Notes: generated by a model from the sequence alone, not told the origin. DNA of 64,000 nt from an uncultured Bacteroides sp. (GCF_963677715.1 NZ_OY782493.1:496001-560000); one strand, 5' to 3'. Counted from the first letter of the stretch, positions 46,551 to 56,881 are shown. Numbers and translations are program-made.

Positions 46551-48263
46551 CTATTTGTTATTAATCTTTCCCCAGGTATCCTTTAGACTGACTGTACGGT
46601 TGAAAATCAATCTCTCGGCGGTAGATTCTTTATCAATATTAAAGTAACCGATACGTTGAAATTGTAAGTAAGAAAGCGGCTTTAACTCTTTTAAATATTC
46701 TTCAACATAACAGTTTGTTAATATTTTAAGTGACTCAGGATTTAGTAGCTCACGAAAATCAGTATCTAATTCAGATCCGGGATTTTCTACTTTAAATAGG
46801 CGATCATATAAACGAACTTCTGCCGGTAAGCTGTGTGCACAACTCAGCCAGTGGAGGGTGCCTTTTACCTTACGATTACTTTCGGGCATGCCACTACGGG
46901 TTGCCGGATTGTACTCGCAATAAATCTCGCTTATTCCACCTTTTTCGTCCTTTTTGCATCCGGTACATTTTACTATATAGGCATTCTTTAAACGAACTTC
47001 TTGTCCGGGAGTCATTCGAAAGAATTTTTTCGGGGCATCTTCTATAAAATCTTCGCGTTCCATCCATAGTTCTCGACTGAATTTGATAGAATGCATACCC
47101 GATTCAGGATCTTCTTGGTTATTTATGGCTGACATTTCTTCAATTTGCCCTTCAGGGTAATTGGTTATGACGAGTTTTACCGGATTTAATACAGCTGAAA
47201 CGCGGGTAGCGCGTAAGTTTAGATCTTCACGAACGGCAGCCTCGAGCAAAGAGACATCATTCAATGCTTCATATTTAGTATAACCTATCATGTCAATAAA
47301 TTTCCGAATAGATTCGGGAGAATAACCACGACGTCGATACCCGCAAAGGGTGGGCATGCGTGGGTCATCCCAACCGTTAACTAATCCTTCCTTCACCAAC
47401 ATAAGCAATTTACGTTTACTCATTACGGTATAAGTAAGGTTTAAACGGTTAAATTCCATCTGACGGGGACGATCATCAGTTTCTTTGCCAAGTGAAGTTT
47501 CTTTCAATTCGTCTATGAAATGATCATACAATGGGCGGTGAACTTCAAACTCGAGTGTGCACAACGAATGTGTTACTCCTTCGAAGTAATCACTTTGCCC
47601 ATGTGCAAAGTCATACATGGGATATGCTTTCCACTTATCGCCTGTGCGATGATGCGGATGTTTGATCACACGATAAATTATCGGATCCCGAAAATGCATA
47701 TTCGGGTTGGCCATATCTATTTTAGCGCGAAGAACCATGGCACCTTCTTCAATATTTCCGGTATTCATTTCCTGAAAGAATTTCAGATTCTCTTCTATCG
47801 GACGGTTACGATATGGGCTATTGATGCCGGCTTGTGTAGGAGTGCCCTTTTGTTTGGCTATGTCTTCGGCTGTCTGCTCGTCAATGTATGCTTTACCTGC
47901 TTTAATTAGTTCTACGGCAAAATCCCACAGTTGTTGAAAATAGTCGGAGGCATAATACACATTTTCCCATTGAAATCCCATCCAACGGATATCTTCCATT
48001 ATAGAGTCTACATACTCTGTATCTTCTTTTACGGGATTAGTATCGTCAAAACGAAGATTGCATGTCCCCTTGTATTTTTTAGCTACTCCGAAATCCATGC
48101 ATATAGCTTTAGCATGGCCAATATGGAGATATCCGTTGGGCTCAGGCGGAAAGCGAGTTTGAATTCTCCCTCCGTTTTTACCTTCTTTTAAATCAGTCTC
48201 TATAGCCTGTTCAATGAAATTAAGACTTTTCTTTTCACCTGATTCTTCTTTCGTCTCTGTCAT
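46551..48263 (-). CDS. glnS: Glutaminyl-tRNA synthetase
   Basis: This 570-residue class I synthetase has the HIGH motif in RFPPEPNGYLHIGHAKAI, the KMSKS equivalent VMSKRKLL, and the anticodon-binding barrel at the C-terminus. A Bacteroides-type -7 box (TATTTTTG on the minus strand) lies at 48300-48293. Confidence 0.96.
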   Translation of the reverse strand: MTETKEESGEKKSLNFIEQAIETDLKEGKNGGRIQTRFPPEPNGYLHIGHAKAICMDFGVAKKYKGTCNLRFDDTNPVKEDTEYVDSIMEDIRWMGFQWENVYYASDYFQQLWDFAVELIKAGKAYIDEQTAEDIAKQKGTPTQAGINSPYRNRPIEENLKFFQEMNTGNIEEGAMVLRAKIDMANPNMHFRDPIIYRVIKHPHHRTGDKWKAYPMYDFAHGQSDYFEGVTHSLCTLEFEVHRPLYDHFIDELKETSLGKETDDRPRQMEFNRLNLTYTVMSKRKLLMLVKEGLVNGWDDPRMPTLCGYRRRGYSPESIRKFIDMIGYTKYEALNDVSLLEAAVREDLNLRATRVSAVLNPVKLVITNYPEGQIEEMSAINNQEDPESGMHSIKFSRELWMEREDFIEDAPKKFFRMTPGQEVRLKNAYIVKCTGCKKDEKGGISEIYCEYNPATRSGMPESNRKVKGTLHWLSCAHSLPAEVRLYDRLFKVENPGSELDTDFRELLNPESLKILTNCYVEEYLKELKPLSYLQFQRIGYFNIDKESTAERLIFNRTVSLKDTWGKINNK

Positions 48264-48320
48264 GATAACAAGTATTTATTCATTTTAGGCCACAAAAATA
48301 TGATATTTTTTTCTTATAAC

Positions 48321-49133
48321 CTAGTTCACAGGAATATATCCACTCTTTTTTATTATCTTCTGTCCTTCTAATGAGAGGATATAATCGATGACGGGTTTGA
48401 CTTTTTGCTCATTTCGGGTGTTATAATAATAGTAAAGTGGACGTACAATAGGATAAATTTTGCGTATTGCGTTTTCTACTGTGGGATAGATGAAGTTTTT
48501 GCTGTCGTATGATACGGCTATGGTTTTTACTCTGGGTGATACATACGCCATACCCACATAACCTATCGCGCCTTTAGTCTGGCTCACTGACTGTATAATG
48601 GCTCCTGTAGCAGGCATCGAGAGGCTACTGCTCATATAATTCTTGTCTTTAAGTACACTCTCTTTAAAGAATTCGTATGTTCCGGAAGATGTTTCTCTCG
48701 AATAGACCACTATTTGGAGATCATCGCCTCCGAAATATTTCCAGTTTGTTATTTTTCCTCGAAAAATAGCCTCTAGTTGTCGTCGTGTAAGTTGTTTTAC
48801 CGGATTGGACGGATTTACAACGACAGCCAAAGCATCATATGCAATGATTACTTCTCTGAAGTCCTGGTGATCTTTTTTTAGCTTCATTTTTTCGCTGAAT
48901 TTAATTGCGCGTGAAGCCATAGCTATATCGGTTGTATTATCCAGCAACGCCGATATTCCGACTCCGCTTCCACCTCCGGTAACCGTAATCCGGGCATCCG
49001 GATGAAGGTTCATATAGCGCTCGGCTATTTGCTGAGATACAGGCAAAACAGTATCACTGCCTTTTATTCGTTGTGCTTGCATAGCAAGGGCATTGGTTGC
49101 TAATACAAAAAGAAGTATGGTTTTGATTTTCAT
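48321..49133 (-). CDS. pstS: Phosphate-binding protein PstS
   Basis: This 270-residue periplasmic protein has a signal peptide (about 1-20) and phosphate-binding loops GSDTVLPVSQQ, TGGGSGVGISALLD and SRETSSGTYEFF. It delivers phosphate to PstC-PstA. It is divergent from pstC, with 191 bases between them, unlike the single pst operon of enterobacteria. The segment RQLEAIFRGKITNWKYFGG recurs in diverged form inside the neighbouring PstC. Confidence 0.92.
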   Translation of the reverse strand: MKIKTILLFVLATNALAMQAQRIKGSDTVLPVSQQIAERYMNLHPDARITVTGGGSGVGISALLDNTTDIAMASRAIKFSEKMKLKKDHQDFREVIIAYDALAVVVNPSNPVKQLTRRQLEAIFRGKITNWKYFGGDDLQIVVYSRETSSGTYEFFKESVLKDKNYMSSSLSMPATGAIIQSVSQTKGAIGYVGMAYVSPRVKTIAVSYDSKNFIYPTVENAIRKIYPIVRPLYYYYNTRNEQKVKPVIDYILSLEGQKIIKKSGYIPVN

Positions 49134-49324
49134 ATGCTATTCAGTGTTATTTTAGTCGGATTATTGTTTGCAAAGTTCGGACTTTCATATTACATTTCGT
49201 TTACTAAATGCCTTGCAATTCCAATTGTAACATCAATGTAACAGTATTGAAACAATTCCTTCAATCCGTATTCACCGTATTTTAATAATAACCCGGTTCC
49301 TTTGCATACTGAATATAGTAAGGT

Positions 49325-50509
49325 ATGAAGAAGTTTTTAGAGAAGATAGTGGCGGGCGTACTTACTTGTAGCGGATTCGTAACAAGTATTACCATTTTAT
49401 TGATTATTCTTTTTTTATTCACTGAAGCTTTCGGGCTGTTTAGTGGTAAAGTAATAGAGGATGGGTATGTGCTGGCTTTGAATAAGAGCAACTCTGTAAG
49501 TAAATTGAGCTCTGCTCAGATAAAAAATATTTTTGATGAAGAAATAATCAATTGGAAACAATTGGGAGGAAAGGATCTTCCTATCAAGGTTTTCAGGCTG
49601 GATGACATTACTCATTATTATTCTGAAAAAGAATTAGGTGAAGCTTATGAGCATGCGAGTACTAAAATTTGTGAGTTGATTGAAAAGACACCGGGAATTA
49701 TCGCTTTTGTGCCGGCTCAGTTTATAGTAGAAGGCAGCAATATAAATCTGATAAAAGATAACACGATGCCGATTAAGGATGTTTTGTTTGGAGCCGAGTG
49801 GTTTCCTACGGCAACTCCGGCACCGCAATTTGGCTTTTTGCCTTTGATAATGGGTACTTTGTGGGTTAGTTTGTTCGCCATATTAATAGCTTTACCTTTT
49901 GGTTTATCTGTATCTATATTCATGTCTGAAGTTGCGACACTCCGCACGCGTAACATTTTGAAACCTATTATCGAACTGTTGAGTGGCATTCCTTCTGTGG
50001 TTTATGGCTTTTTCGGGTTGATTGTTATTGTTCCTTTTATACAAAAGGTATTCAATTTGCCTGTAGGCGAAACTGGCTTGGCGGGTAGTGTGGTGTTGGC
50101 TATTATGGCTTTGCCAACCATTATTACGGTAACTGAAGATGCCATGCGTAACTGTCCGCGGGCTATGCGTGAAGCTAGTCTTGCTCTGGGGGCTTCTCAG
50201 TGGCAAACTATTTATAAAGTGGTTATACCTTATTCAATATCGGGCATAACGTCTGGAGTAGTACTTGGCATCGGTCGTGCCATTGGTGAAACAATGGCTG
50301 TACTCATGGTTACTGGTAATGCTGCTGTTATTCCTACTACTCTTCTTGAACCGTTACGAACTATTCCGGCTACTATCGCCGCCGAATTAGGAGAAGCTCC
50401 TGCCGGCGGAGTGCATTATCAGGCTTTATTCTTACTGGGCGTGGTGCTGTTTTTTATCACTTTGCTTATTAATCTGAGTGTAGAAGCAATCTCTGCCAAA
50501 AGAAAATGA
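49325..50509 (+). CDS. pstC: Phosphate permease PstC with a PstS-like periplasmic insert
   Basis: This 394-residue protein has a first membrane segment (about 12-37), then about 110 residues outside the membrane, then the usual five-helix permease with the EAA-type loop (REASLALGASQWQTIYKVVI). The insert holds AQIKNIFDEEIINWKQLGG, clearly related to RQLEAIFRGKITNWKYFGG of PstS encoded next door. The insert may keep phosphate or substrate contact at the channel. It is the first gene of pstC-pstA-pstB-phoU. Confidence 0.92.
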   Translation: MKKFLEKIVAGVLTCSGFVTSITILLIILFLFTEAFGLFSGKVIEDGYVLALNKSNSVSKLSSAQIKNIFDEEIINWKQLGGKDLPIKVFRLDDITHYYSEKELGEAYEHASTKICELIEKTPGIIAFVPAQFIVEGSNINLIKDNTMPIKDVLFGAEWFPTATPAPQFGFLPLIMGTLWVSLFAILIALPFGLSVSIFMSEVATLRTRNILKPIIELLSGIPSVVYGFFGLIVIVPFIQKVFNLPVGETGLAGSVVLAIMALPTIITVTEDAMRNCPRAMREASLALGASQWQTIYKVVIPYSISGITSGVVLGIGRAIGETMAVLMVTGNAAVIPTTLLEPLRTIPATIAAELGEAPAGGVHYQALFLLGVVLFFITLLINLSVEAISAKRK

Positions 50510-50548
50510 TCGATGGTATTAATATTGAAATTAAAAAGAAGATAGTCG

Positions 50549-51442
50549 ATGAATAATACATTAAAAAACAAGAAATCATCCGGGTCCGTTTCCAAACGTA
50601 GATCTCAAAAGATAGCATTCGGCCTTTTTCGCTTGCTGAGCTTGTGTGTGGTTCTTATCTTATTTGCCATTTTAGGCTTCATTATATATAAAGGTATAGG
50701 CGTTATCAGTTGGGAATTTATTAGTTCTGCCCCTGAGGATGGAATGACCGGTGGAGGTATATGGCCTGCCATTGTAGGTACGTTCTATTTAATGATTGGT
50801 AGTGCTCTTTTTGCTTTCCCGGTGGGAGTGATGAGTGGCATTTATATGAATGAATATGCTTCTAAGGGCAAATTGGTAGGATTCATAAGAGTAATGACCA
50901 ATAACCTGAGTGGCATACCGTCAATCGTATTCGGCCTTTTCGGTATGGCCCTTTTTGTAAATTATCTGGGCTTTGGCGATAGCATACTTGCCGGTTCTCT
51001 GACGCTGGGATTATTGTGCATGCCTCTGGTGATTAGAACTACGGAAGAGGCTTTAAAAGCCATTCCGGATAGTTTGCGTGAGGGGAGCCGTGCGTTGGGA
51101 GCTACAAAACTGCAAACCATTTGGCATGTTGTTCTTCCTATGAGCATGCCCAATGTTATTACGGGACTTATTCTGGCGCTAGGGCGTGTGTCCGGAGAAA
51201 CAGCCCCAATTCTTTTCACTTGTGCCGCCTATTTCTTGCCCCGTCTTCCTCATAGTATGCTCGATCAATGCATGGCTCTACCTTATCACTTATACGTGAT
51301 ATCTACCAGTGGTACGAATATGGATGCGCAATTGCCTCTGGCCTACGGAACGGCATTGGTATTAATTGTAATCATTCTGGTTGTTAACTTGCTGGCTAAT
51401 GCTCTTCGAAAATATTTCGAGAAAAAAGTGAAGACGAATTAA
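50549..51442 (+). CDS. pstA: Phosphate permease PstA
   Basis: This 297-residue membrane protein has six hydrophobic segments and the EAA loop (REGSRALGATKLQTIWHVVL), as for PstA. It lies 39 bases after pstC and pairs with it as the channel. Confidence 0.94.
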   Translation: MNNTLKNKKSSGSVSKRRSQKIAFGLFRLLSLCVVLILFAILGFIIYKGIGVISWEFISSAPEDGMTGGGIWPAIVGTFYLMIGSALFAFPVGVMSGIYMNEYASKGKLVGFIRVMTNNLSGIPSIVFGLFGMALFVNYLGFGDSILAGSLTLGLLCMPLVIRTTEEALKAIPDSLREGSRALGATKLQTIWHVVLPMSMPNVITGLILALGRVSGETAPILFTCAAYFLPRLPHSMLDQCMALPYHLYVISTSGTNMDAQLPLAYGTALVLIVIILVVNLLANALRKYFEKKVKTN

Positions 51443-51490
51443 TGACCCGTGATTGATGATTTCATAATGTAACTTCAATAGAAAATAATA

Positions 51491-52249
51491 ATGGTAAATA
51501 ATAAGATTGCTGTTCATGATGTAGATTTTTGGTATGGAGACTTTCATGCGCTTAAGAACATAAGCATGATAATAGAAGAAAAGACAGTAGTTGCCTTTAT
51601 TGGACCTTCCGGTTGTGGTAAATCTACTTTTCTCAGGTTATTTAATAGAATGAATGATTTGATACCCAAAACAAAAATGACCGGTGAAATTTTGATTGAC
51701 GGTCAAAATATCTATGAAAAAGGTGTGGAGGTAAATGAGTTGAGAAAGAATGTGGGAATGGTTTTTCAACGTCCTAATCCGTTTCCGAAAAGTCTTTTTG
51801 AAAATGTGGCTTATGGTTTGCGAGTTAACGGAGTAAAGGATGAGAGTTTTATTCGTCATCGTGTGGAAGAAACGCTCAGAGGAGCTGCGTTGTGGGATGA
51901 AGTAAAAGACAAACTAAAAGAATCAGCTTATACCTTGTCCGGCGGACAGCAACAACGTTTGTGCATTGCTCGTGCCATGGCAGTATCGCCTTCTATTTTG
52001 TTAATGGATGAACCGGCATCGGCTCTCGATCCCATTTCTACAGCAAAGGTTGAAGAGCTGATTCATGAGTTGAAAAAAGAATATACCATCGTCATTGTTA
52101 CTCATAACATGCAACAAGCAGCCCGTGTTAGCGAAAAGACGGCATTCTTTTATTTGGGAGAGGTAGTCGAATTCGGTGAAACGAAGAAAATATTTACGAA
52201 TCCGTTAAAAGAACAAACTCAGAATTATATTACCGGAAGATTCGGATAA
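51491..52249 (+). CDS. pstB: Phosphate transport ATPase PstB
   Basis: This 252-residue ABC ATPase has Walker [11 protein letters not shown]-loop [11 protein letters not shown] (typical of PstB), signature LSGGQQQRL and Walker [14 protein letters not shown]. It powers PstC-PstA. Confidence 0.97.
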   Translation: MVNNKIAVHDVDFWYGDFHALKNISMIIEEKTVVAFIGPSGCGKSTFLRLFNRMNDLIPKTKMTGEILIDGQNIYEKGVEVNELRKNVGMVFQRPNPFPKSLFENVAYGLRVNGVKDESFIRHRVEETLRGAALWDEVKDKLKESAYTLSGGQQQRLCIARAMAVSPSILLMDEPASALDPISTAKVEELIHELKKEYTIVIVTHNMQQAARVSEKTAFFYLGEVVEFGETKKIFTNPLKEQTQNYITGRFG

Positions 52250-52305
52250 AATGCTATATTTGTATCTTTTCTAATTGAATTTATAACTCGTAAACTAAAA
52301 TAAAG

Positions 52306-52995
52306 ATGGTAAAGTTTATAGAATCAGAGCTCGTATTGCTAAAAAAAGAGGTAGACGAGATGTGGACGCTTGTTTATAGTCAGCTCGATAGAGCGGGAGA
52401 GGCTGTGCAAATTCTTGATAAAGAACTTGCGCAACAGGTTATTGTACGCGAAAAGCGGGTGAATGCCTTTGAACTAAAAATAGATAGCGATGTGGAGGAT
52501 GTTATTGCTCTTTATAATCCGGTGGCAATAGACCTTCGCTTTGTTCTTGCTATGCTGAAGATTAACACTAATCTGGAACGTCTGGGCGATTTTGCCGAGA
52601 GTATTGCTCGTTTTGTGATCAATTGCGATGAGCCTGTGCTTGACGCACAGTTGCTGAAACAGCTACGCTTAGAGGAAATGCAGACAGAAGTACTTTCTAT
52701 GCTTGAAATTACTAAGCGGGCGCTTGACGAAGAGAGTCTGGAATTGGCTACCTCTGTTTTTTCAAAAGATAATGTGATAGATGAGATAAATAGAAATGTC
52801 TCTTATATATTGGCTGATTATTTGAAAGATCATCCGGATAACCTTTTACCATACCTTAATTTGCTGAGTGTATTCCGTAAGCTCGAACGTTCGGGAGATC
52901 ACATAACCAATATTGCTGAAGAAATTGTATTCTATATTGATGCAAAGGTTTTGAAGCATAGTGGCAAGGTTGAAGAACATTATCCTAATAAATAA
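52306..52995 (+). CDS. phoU: Phosphate regulator PhoU
   Basis: This 229-residue protein is all helical with two PhoU repeats; it contains the metal-binding patterns ERLGDFAESIAR and ERSGDHITNIAEE. It lowers phosphate uptake and signalling through PstB. It closes the operon; a terminator follows. Confidence 0.95.
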   Translation: MVKFIESELVLLKKEVDEMWTLVYSQLDRAGEAVQILDKELAQQVIVREKRVNAFELKIDSDVEDVIALYNPVAIDLRFVLAMLKINTNLERLGDFAESIARFVINCDEPVLDAQLLKQLRLEEMQTEVLSMLEITKRALDEESLELATSVFSKDNVIDEINRNVSYILADYLKDHPDNLLPYLNLLSVFRKLERSGDHITNIAEEIVFYIDAKVLKHSGKVEEHYPNK

Positions 52996-53017
52996 ACTGC
53001 GGATTTTCATATAATTA

Positions 53018-53068
53018 GGGCTCATTAAGAGAAAAACATTATTTCTTTCCTAATGGGCCTCATTTTTT
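53018..53068 (+). terminator. Terminator of pstC-pstA-pstB-phoU
   Basis: GGGCTCATTA (53018-53027) pairs with TAATGGGCCT (53051-53060), with two wobble pairs, followed by CATTTTTT. Confidence 0.75.
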
Positions 53069-53139
53069 AATATATTACTTCTCAATTGATAATAAACCCA
53101 AAGAAAACTCAAAAATATGTTATAAGACATATTCTATTG

Positions 53140-53172
53140 TTTGGGCCATGTCGCAAAAAGGTTTTATATTTG
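53140..53172 (+). promoter_or_regulatory. Promoter upstream of the outer-membrane protein gene
   Basis: TTTG (53140-53143), 21 bases, TATATTTG (53165-53172) is an exact match. The start would be near 53180, 225 bases before the ATG. Confidence 0.7.
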
Positions 53173-53234
53173 TGCCGTTATCCTGAAAACAATCTTTTTA
53201 CCTTAAAAAAAACTAATACCTATTGAAAACTGAA

Positions 53235-53267
53235 AAGTGGGGCTTTGTGAAAAGCCCCACTTTTTTT
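53235..53267 (+). terminator. Strong terminator inside the leader (attenuator or end of a small RNA)
   Basis: AAGTGGGGCTTT (53235-53246) and AAAGCCCCACTT (53251-53262) form a perfect 12-bp stem with a GTGA loop and T7. It lies about 55 bases after the promoter and 140 bases before the coding region. So transcripts from 53180 should stop here unless read-through is favoured, leaving an RNA of about 85 bases. Confidence 0.8.
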
Positions 53268-53405
53268 GTATGCTACCCATGTATGACTATAAGCCCGTTT
53301 TTCTTTTTTTAATTCTATGCAACCTTTTTTGCCACTATTCCGTCTAAAGAATGTAGCGCGCACAAATAGAAATAAAACGAGTATTAATAGGAATAGTTTG
53401 ATCAC

Positions 53406-55718
53406 ATGAAAAAGGTATTTAGCATAGCAATTGCATTAATAGCTTGCCAGACTTCGTTTGCACAAGCGCTGCAGTTAAAGGGATTAATAATGTCGTCGGG
53501 TAAACAACCGGTGGAATTCGCCAATGTAATTCTCCGGGAAAATGATTCTGTTTTTGTAACCGGTGGAATAACAGACGATAAAGGCCGATTTAGTATGTAT
53601 AATCTGAAAAAAGGAGTCTATGATTTGCAAATCTCCTGTTTGGGTTATCGAACAAAGACACTTAGTCTGAATAATCTTATAAAAAGTACTGATGTCGGAA
53701 TCATAGAAATGGATACAATGGCAGTGGCATTAGGCGAAGTCGTAGTTACAGCGGCCAACGTCATAAATAAGGTAGACCGCAAAGTGATACTTCCAAGTGC
53801 CTCGCAGATGAAAGCATCTACAAATGGATTTGATCTTTTGCAACAGTTACATTTAAGTCGCATAGACATAGACGTTTTGAAGAATACTGTTTCCGCTGCC
53901 GGTGGAGGCGAAGTGCAGTTGAGAATTAACGGCGTAAAAGCTAGTGTTCAGGAGATAAGATCTATTCGCCCTGAAGATATTATTCGTATCGAACACTATG
54001 AAGATCCTGGCCCCCGTTACGAAAATGCGGAAGCGGTGATTGATTACATTACCCGCAGACGTAACAGCGGTGGGTTTGTGTCTGTCGATTTAAGTAATTC
54101 CCTGCAAATGCCGTTTGGTGATAATAGCTTTAATGCTAAAATTAATTATAATAAGTCTGAATTTGGAGTGTTCTATTACGGCAGTTTCAGAAATCTTAAT
54201 GAGATGTGGCGTGATAATTCGGAAACCTTTAATTTCTCCGACGGAAGTAGCCTGACGCGTATAGAAAAAGGGATACCCGATACATGGTCGATGAATTGGC
54301 ATTATATGCATCTGAATTATAGTTATCAGGAGCCTGACAAATGGTTTTTTAATGCAACCTTACGCACAAATATCAATGATGAACCTAAGGTAAATTACAG
54401 AAGTATGCTATATGCTGCTGATGCTCCGCAGCAGAGCGTAGACATGATTGATTATTCATCTTCAAGGATGCATATACCTTCTTTAGATCTTTATTTTCAG
54501 AGCAAATTGAAGAATGGACAATTTCTTGTGTTCAATGTTGTTGGAACGTATATTGATACTGAAACGAAAAGATATTATAGTGAGACCCGAGGAGAGGATA
54601 TTCTTACTGAATTATTGAATAATGTAGATGGCGATAAGTATTCTCTTATCGGTGAAGGTATTTATGAGAGGGAATTTAAATCAGGACGCTTGAGTCTGGG
54701 ATTAAAACATACTCAAAGCTTTACCGATAATACTTATTCGGGCACTACTGTTGCCGAAACTGGTATGAATCAGACGGAAACTTATCTATATGCTGAGTTT
54801 CAGGGGAAGCTGAATAAATTCAGTTATTCGCTGGGGGTCGGTGAAACCCGTTCGTGGCTTAGCGAAAGAGGCGAAGGATATCAAAACTACACTTTCCGAC
54901 CGACTATTAGTCTAAAATATAAATTGAGTGAAAACTCTTCTCTTCGCTATCGGGCCAATATGTATAGCTCTGCTCCGTCTTTGTCGGATTTGGGGAATGT
55001 AGAACAAATTATTGATTCGCTGCAGGTTCGTAGGGGCAACAGTGCTCTTAAACCGGTGATGATGTATACTCATTCTTTAAATTACGATATTAAGAAAGGA
55101 ATCTTCAATGGTAGCTTGTACATCGGGCACAGGTATTATCATAATCCGATAATGGAAAGAACACTGATAGAAAACGATCTCTTTGTGCGCACCATGGCGA
55201 ATCAAAAAAGTTGGCAGAAACTGAATACGGAAGCTGAATTTTCCGTTCGTCCGCTCAAAGATCATCTGAACCTGAAGCTTGTTGCCGGTATGAATTATTT
55301 TGATAGTAAGGGTATTGATTATCATCATACCTATACAAATTGGTACTATCGTGGCAGTGTTAATGCCTCTTACCAAGATTGGTCTCTCTCCTTTGATATT
55401 AAAAAAGGGAGTAATGATTTTTATGGAGAAACATTAACTTATAATGAAAGTTTTCATGCTTTGGGCATAATGTACAAGCACAAACAATTGAGTTTGGGAG
55501 CCACTACATTTAATCCATTCACTAGCCTTTGGAAATCGGGAAGCGATAATCTCAGTGCTTTGGGATCTTCACGGAAACGTATCTATGTAGATGGATTTTC
55601 AAAATTGGTTGTCTTTAAAGTATCTTATAATTTCGATTTTGGCCGTAAGTTGAAGTCGGTAGAAAAGAGGTTAAATAATGAAGATAAGGATTCGGGAGTT
55701 ATGAATGGAGGCAAATAG
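53406..55718 (+). CDS. Outer-membrane beta-barrel protein with carboxypeptidase-like N-terminal domain
   Basis: This 770-residue protein has a signal peptide (1-19) and a carboxypeptidase D-like regulatory domain (GLIMSSGKQPVEFANVILRE; YDLQISCLGYRTKTLSL). It then has a plug-like region (IRPEDIIRIEHYEDPGPRYE) and a large barrel of the outer-membrane beta-barrel family. It resembles TonB receptors but lacks a classic full plug. Substrate unknown. The attenuator-like terminator upstream suggests conditional expression. Confidence 0.85.
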   Translation: MKKVFSIAIALIACQTSFAQALQLKGLIMSSGKQPVEFANVILRENDSVFVTGGITDDKGRFSMYNLKKGVYDLQISCLGYRTKTLSLNNLIKSTDVGIIEMDTMAVALGEVVVTAANVINKVDRKVILPSASQMKASTNGFDLLQQLHLSRIDIDVLKNTVSAAGGGEVQLRINGVKASVQEIRSIRPEDIIRIEHYEDPGPRYENAEAVIDYITRRRNSGGFVSVDLSNSLQMPFGDNSFNAKINYNKSEFGVFYYGSFRNLNEMWRDNSETFNFSDGSSLTRIEKGIPDTWSMNWHYMHLNYSYQEPDKWFFNATLRTNINDEPKVNYRSMLYAADAPQQSVDMIDYSSSRMHIPSLDLYFQSKLKNGQFLVFNVVGTYIDTETKRYYSETRGEDILTELLNNVDGDKYSLIGEGIYEREFKSGRLSLGLKHTQSFTDNTYSGTTVAETGMNQTETYLYAEFQGKLNKFSYSLGVGETRSWLSERGEGYQNYTFRPTISLKYKLSENSSLRYRANMYSSAPSLSDLGNVEQIIDSLQVRRGNSALKPVMMYTHSLNYDIKKGIFNGSLYIGHRYYHNPIMERTLIENDLFVRTMANQKSWQKLNTEAEFSVRPLKDHLNLKLVAGMNYFDSKGIDYHHTYTNWYYRGSVNASYQDWSLSFDIKKGSNDFYGETLTYNESFHALGIMYKHKQLSLGATTFNPFTSLWKSGSDNLSALGSSRKRIYVDGFSKLVVFKVSYNFDFGRKLKSVEKRLNNEDKDSGVMNGGK

Positions 55719-55805
55719 AGAGATGGGTGAAAAGGACATAAAACAACTATGAGTACCTGCTATTTATCTTGTTGTGTTTAAGAAAAGGCTTAGGTTTTTT
55801 TTTAA

Positions 55806-55844
55806 AACACATAGGTGTCTTTATAAAATACCTATGTGTTTTTA
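55806..55844 (+). terminator. Terminator after the outer-membrane protein gene
   Basis: AACACATAGGT (55806-55816) pairs perfectly with ACCTATGTGTT (55830-55840), followed by T-rich sequence. Confidence 0.8.
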
Positions 55845-56044
55845 TATTTCTATAATTGCTGTTTTTAATAAGCTATATTTACTTTTTTATTAAAGGTGTT
55901 GTTGATAAGATATTTTCAATAGGATACTCTTTATTGCTTAGGTTTAAGCATTGAAAATTACTAATTGTTTTCAGGGGTGATAATGAAAGAAAAAAGCAAT
56001 AAAAGAGTTAACAAGCCCTTAAAAGGTTGAAAGTTCTAAAACAG

Positions 56045-56080
56045 CAAACTCAATTGCCTTGAATCCTGCAATTGAGTTTG
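56045..56080 (-). terminator. Terminator-like hairpin after the SDR gene
   Basis: CAAACTCAATTGC (56045-56057) pairs perfectly with GCAATTGAGTTTG (56068-56080). On the minus strand it follows the SDR gene and continues CTGTTTTAG. Confidence 0.65.
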
Positions 56081-56093
56081 TCTTTATTCATCT

Positions 56094-56840
56094 TTATTCT
56101 CTCTTTTGATTCATTGCTTGCAAAGCTTCTTCGGGCGATTTCAGGTATAGGTCGTAGATGTATTGCGTTTGGCCTACATGAATTTCATGGATGTTTTCCT
56201 TTAATCCGTTCAAGAGTGCATAAGCTACTTCCGATGGGGGAATGCCATTTTCACCTCCTATTTCGGAGGAAAAACTAGTGTTTACCAATGGAGGCATAAG
56301 CTCAAATACTTTGATATTGCTATTTATCAGGGCGGTACGCAACGACAAAGTGTAGGAATGCAAAGCGGCCTTGCTTGCTGCATACGTCGAAGTAGCTATA
56401 AATCTAGGAACAATGGCTAGTATAGATGATACATTAATAATAGCAGCCTCTTTGGCCTCTGAAAGTAATGGCAGTAATAATTGATTCAACCGGATAACCG
56501 ATAAATAATTTGTTAGCATTTCATTTACGGCAATTCCGAAATTATCCTCTTCTTCCAGTAGATTGTGGATAACTGCTTTTCCGGCATTATTTATAATCAC
56601 ATTTAGCTCTGGAAAATCTTTCTTTATGGTGGCTACCAGATTTTCAGTATCAACCTTGCTGCTTATATCTCCTAGAATACCTGAAGCATTTTTCAATTGT
56701 GAAAGAGCTGAATTTAATCTGTGCTGATTACGGCCGGTAATGATAACCTGATTACCGGTAGTCGACAATAATTTGGCTATTTCGAATCCGATTCCCGATG
56801 TTCCACCGGTAATTAACACTGTATTTTCTGTTGTTTTCAT
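56094..56840 (-). CDS. Short-chain dehydrogenase/reductase (DltE-like)
   Basis: This 248-residue enzyme has the nucleotide-binding TGGTSGIG at 12-19, NNAGKAV, and the catalytic YAASKAA motif. The length fits SDR oxidoreductases of the DltE type. The substrate is unknown. It is the last gene of the TetR-controlled cluster, so it may act on an acyl or keto product of the FabF-like synthase. Confidence 0.85.
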   Translation of the reverse strand: MKTTENTVLITGGTSGIGFEIAKLLSTTGNQVIITGRNQHRLNSALSQLKNASGILGDISSKVDTENLVATIKKDFPELNVIINNAGKAVIHNLLEEEDNFGIAVNEMLTNYLSVIRLNQLLLPLLSEAKEAAIINVSSILAIVPRFIATSTYAASKAALHSYTLSLRTALINSNIKVFELMPPLVNTSFSSEIGGENGIPPSEVAYALLNGLKENIHEIHVGQTQYIYDLYLKSPEEALQAMNQKRE

Positions 56841-56881
56841 TTTTACTAAGTTATTTTAGTGGATAATTATTTATATGAATG

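Larger units (their letters stand above)
55719..56093. other. Intergenic gap with two hairpins
   Basis: This 375-base gap holds two hairpins, one at 55806-55844 and one at 56045-56080. The sequence between is AT-rich with no coding signal that I can support. Confidence 0.7.
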
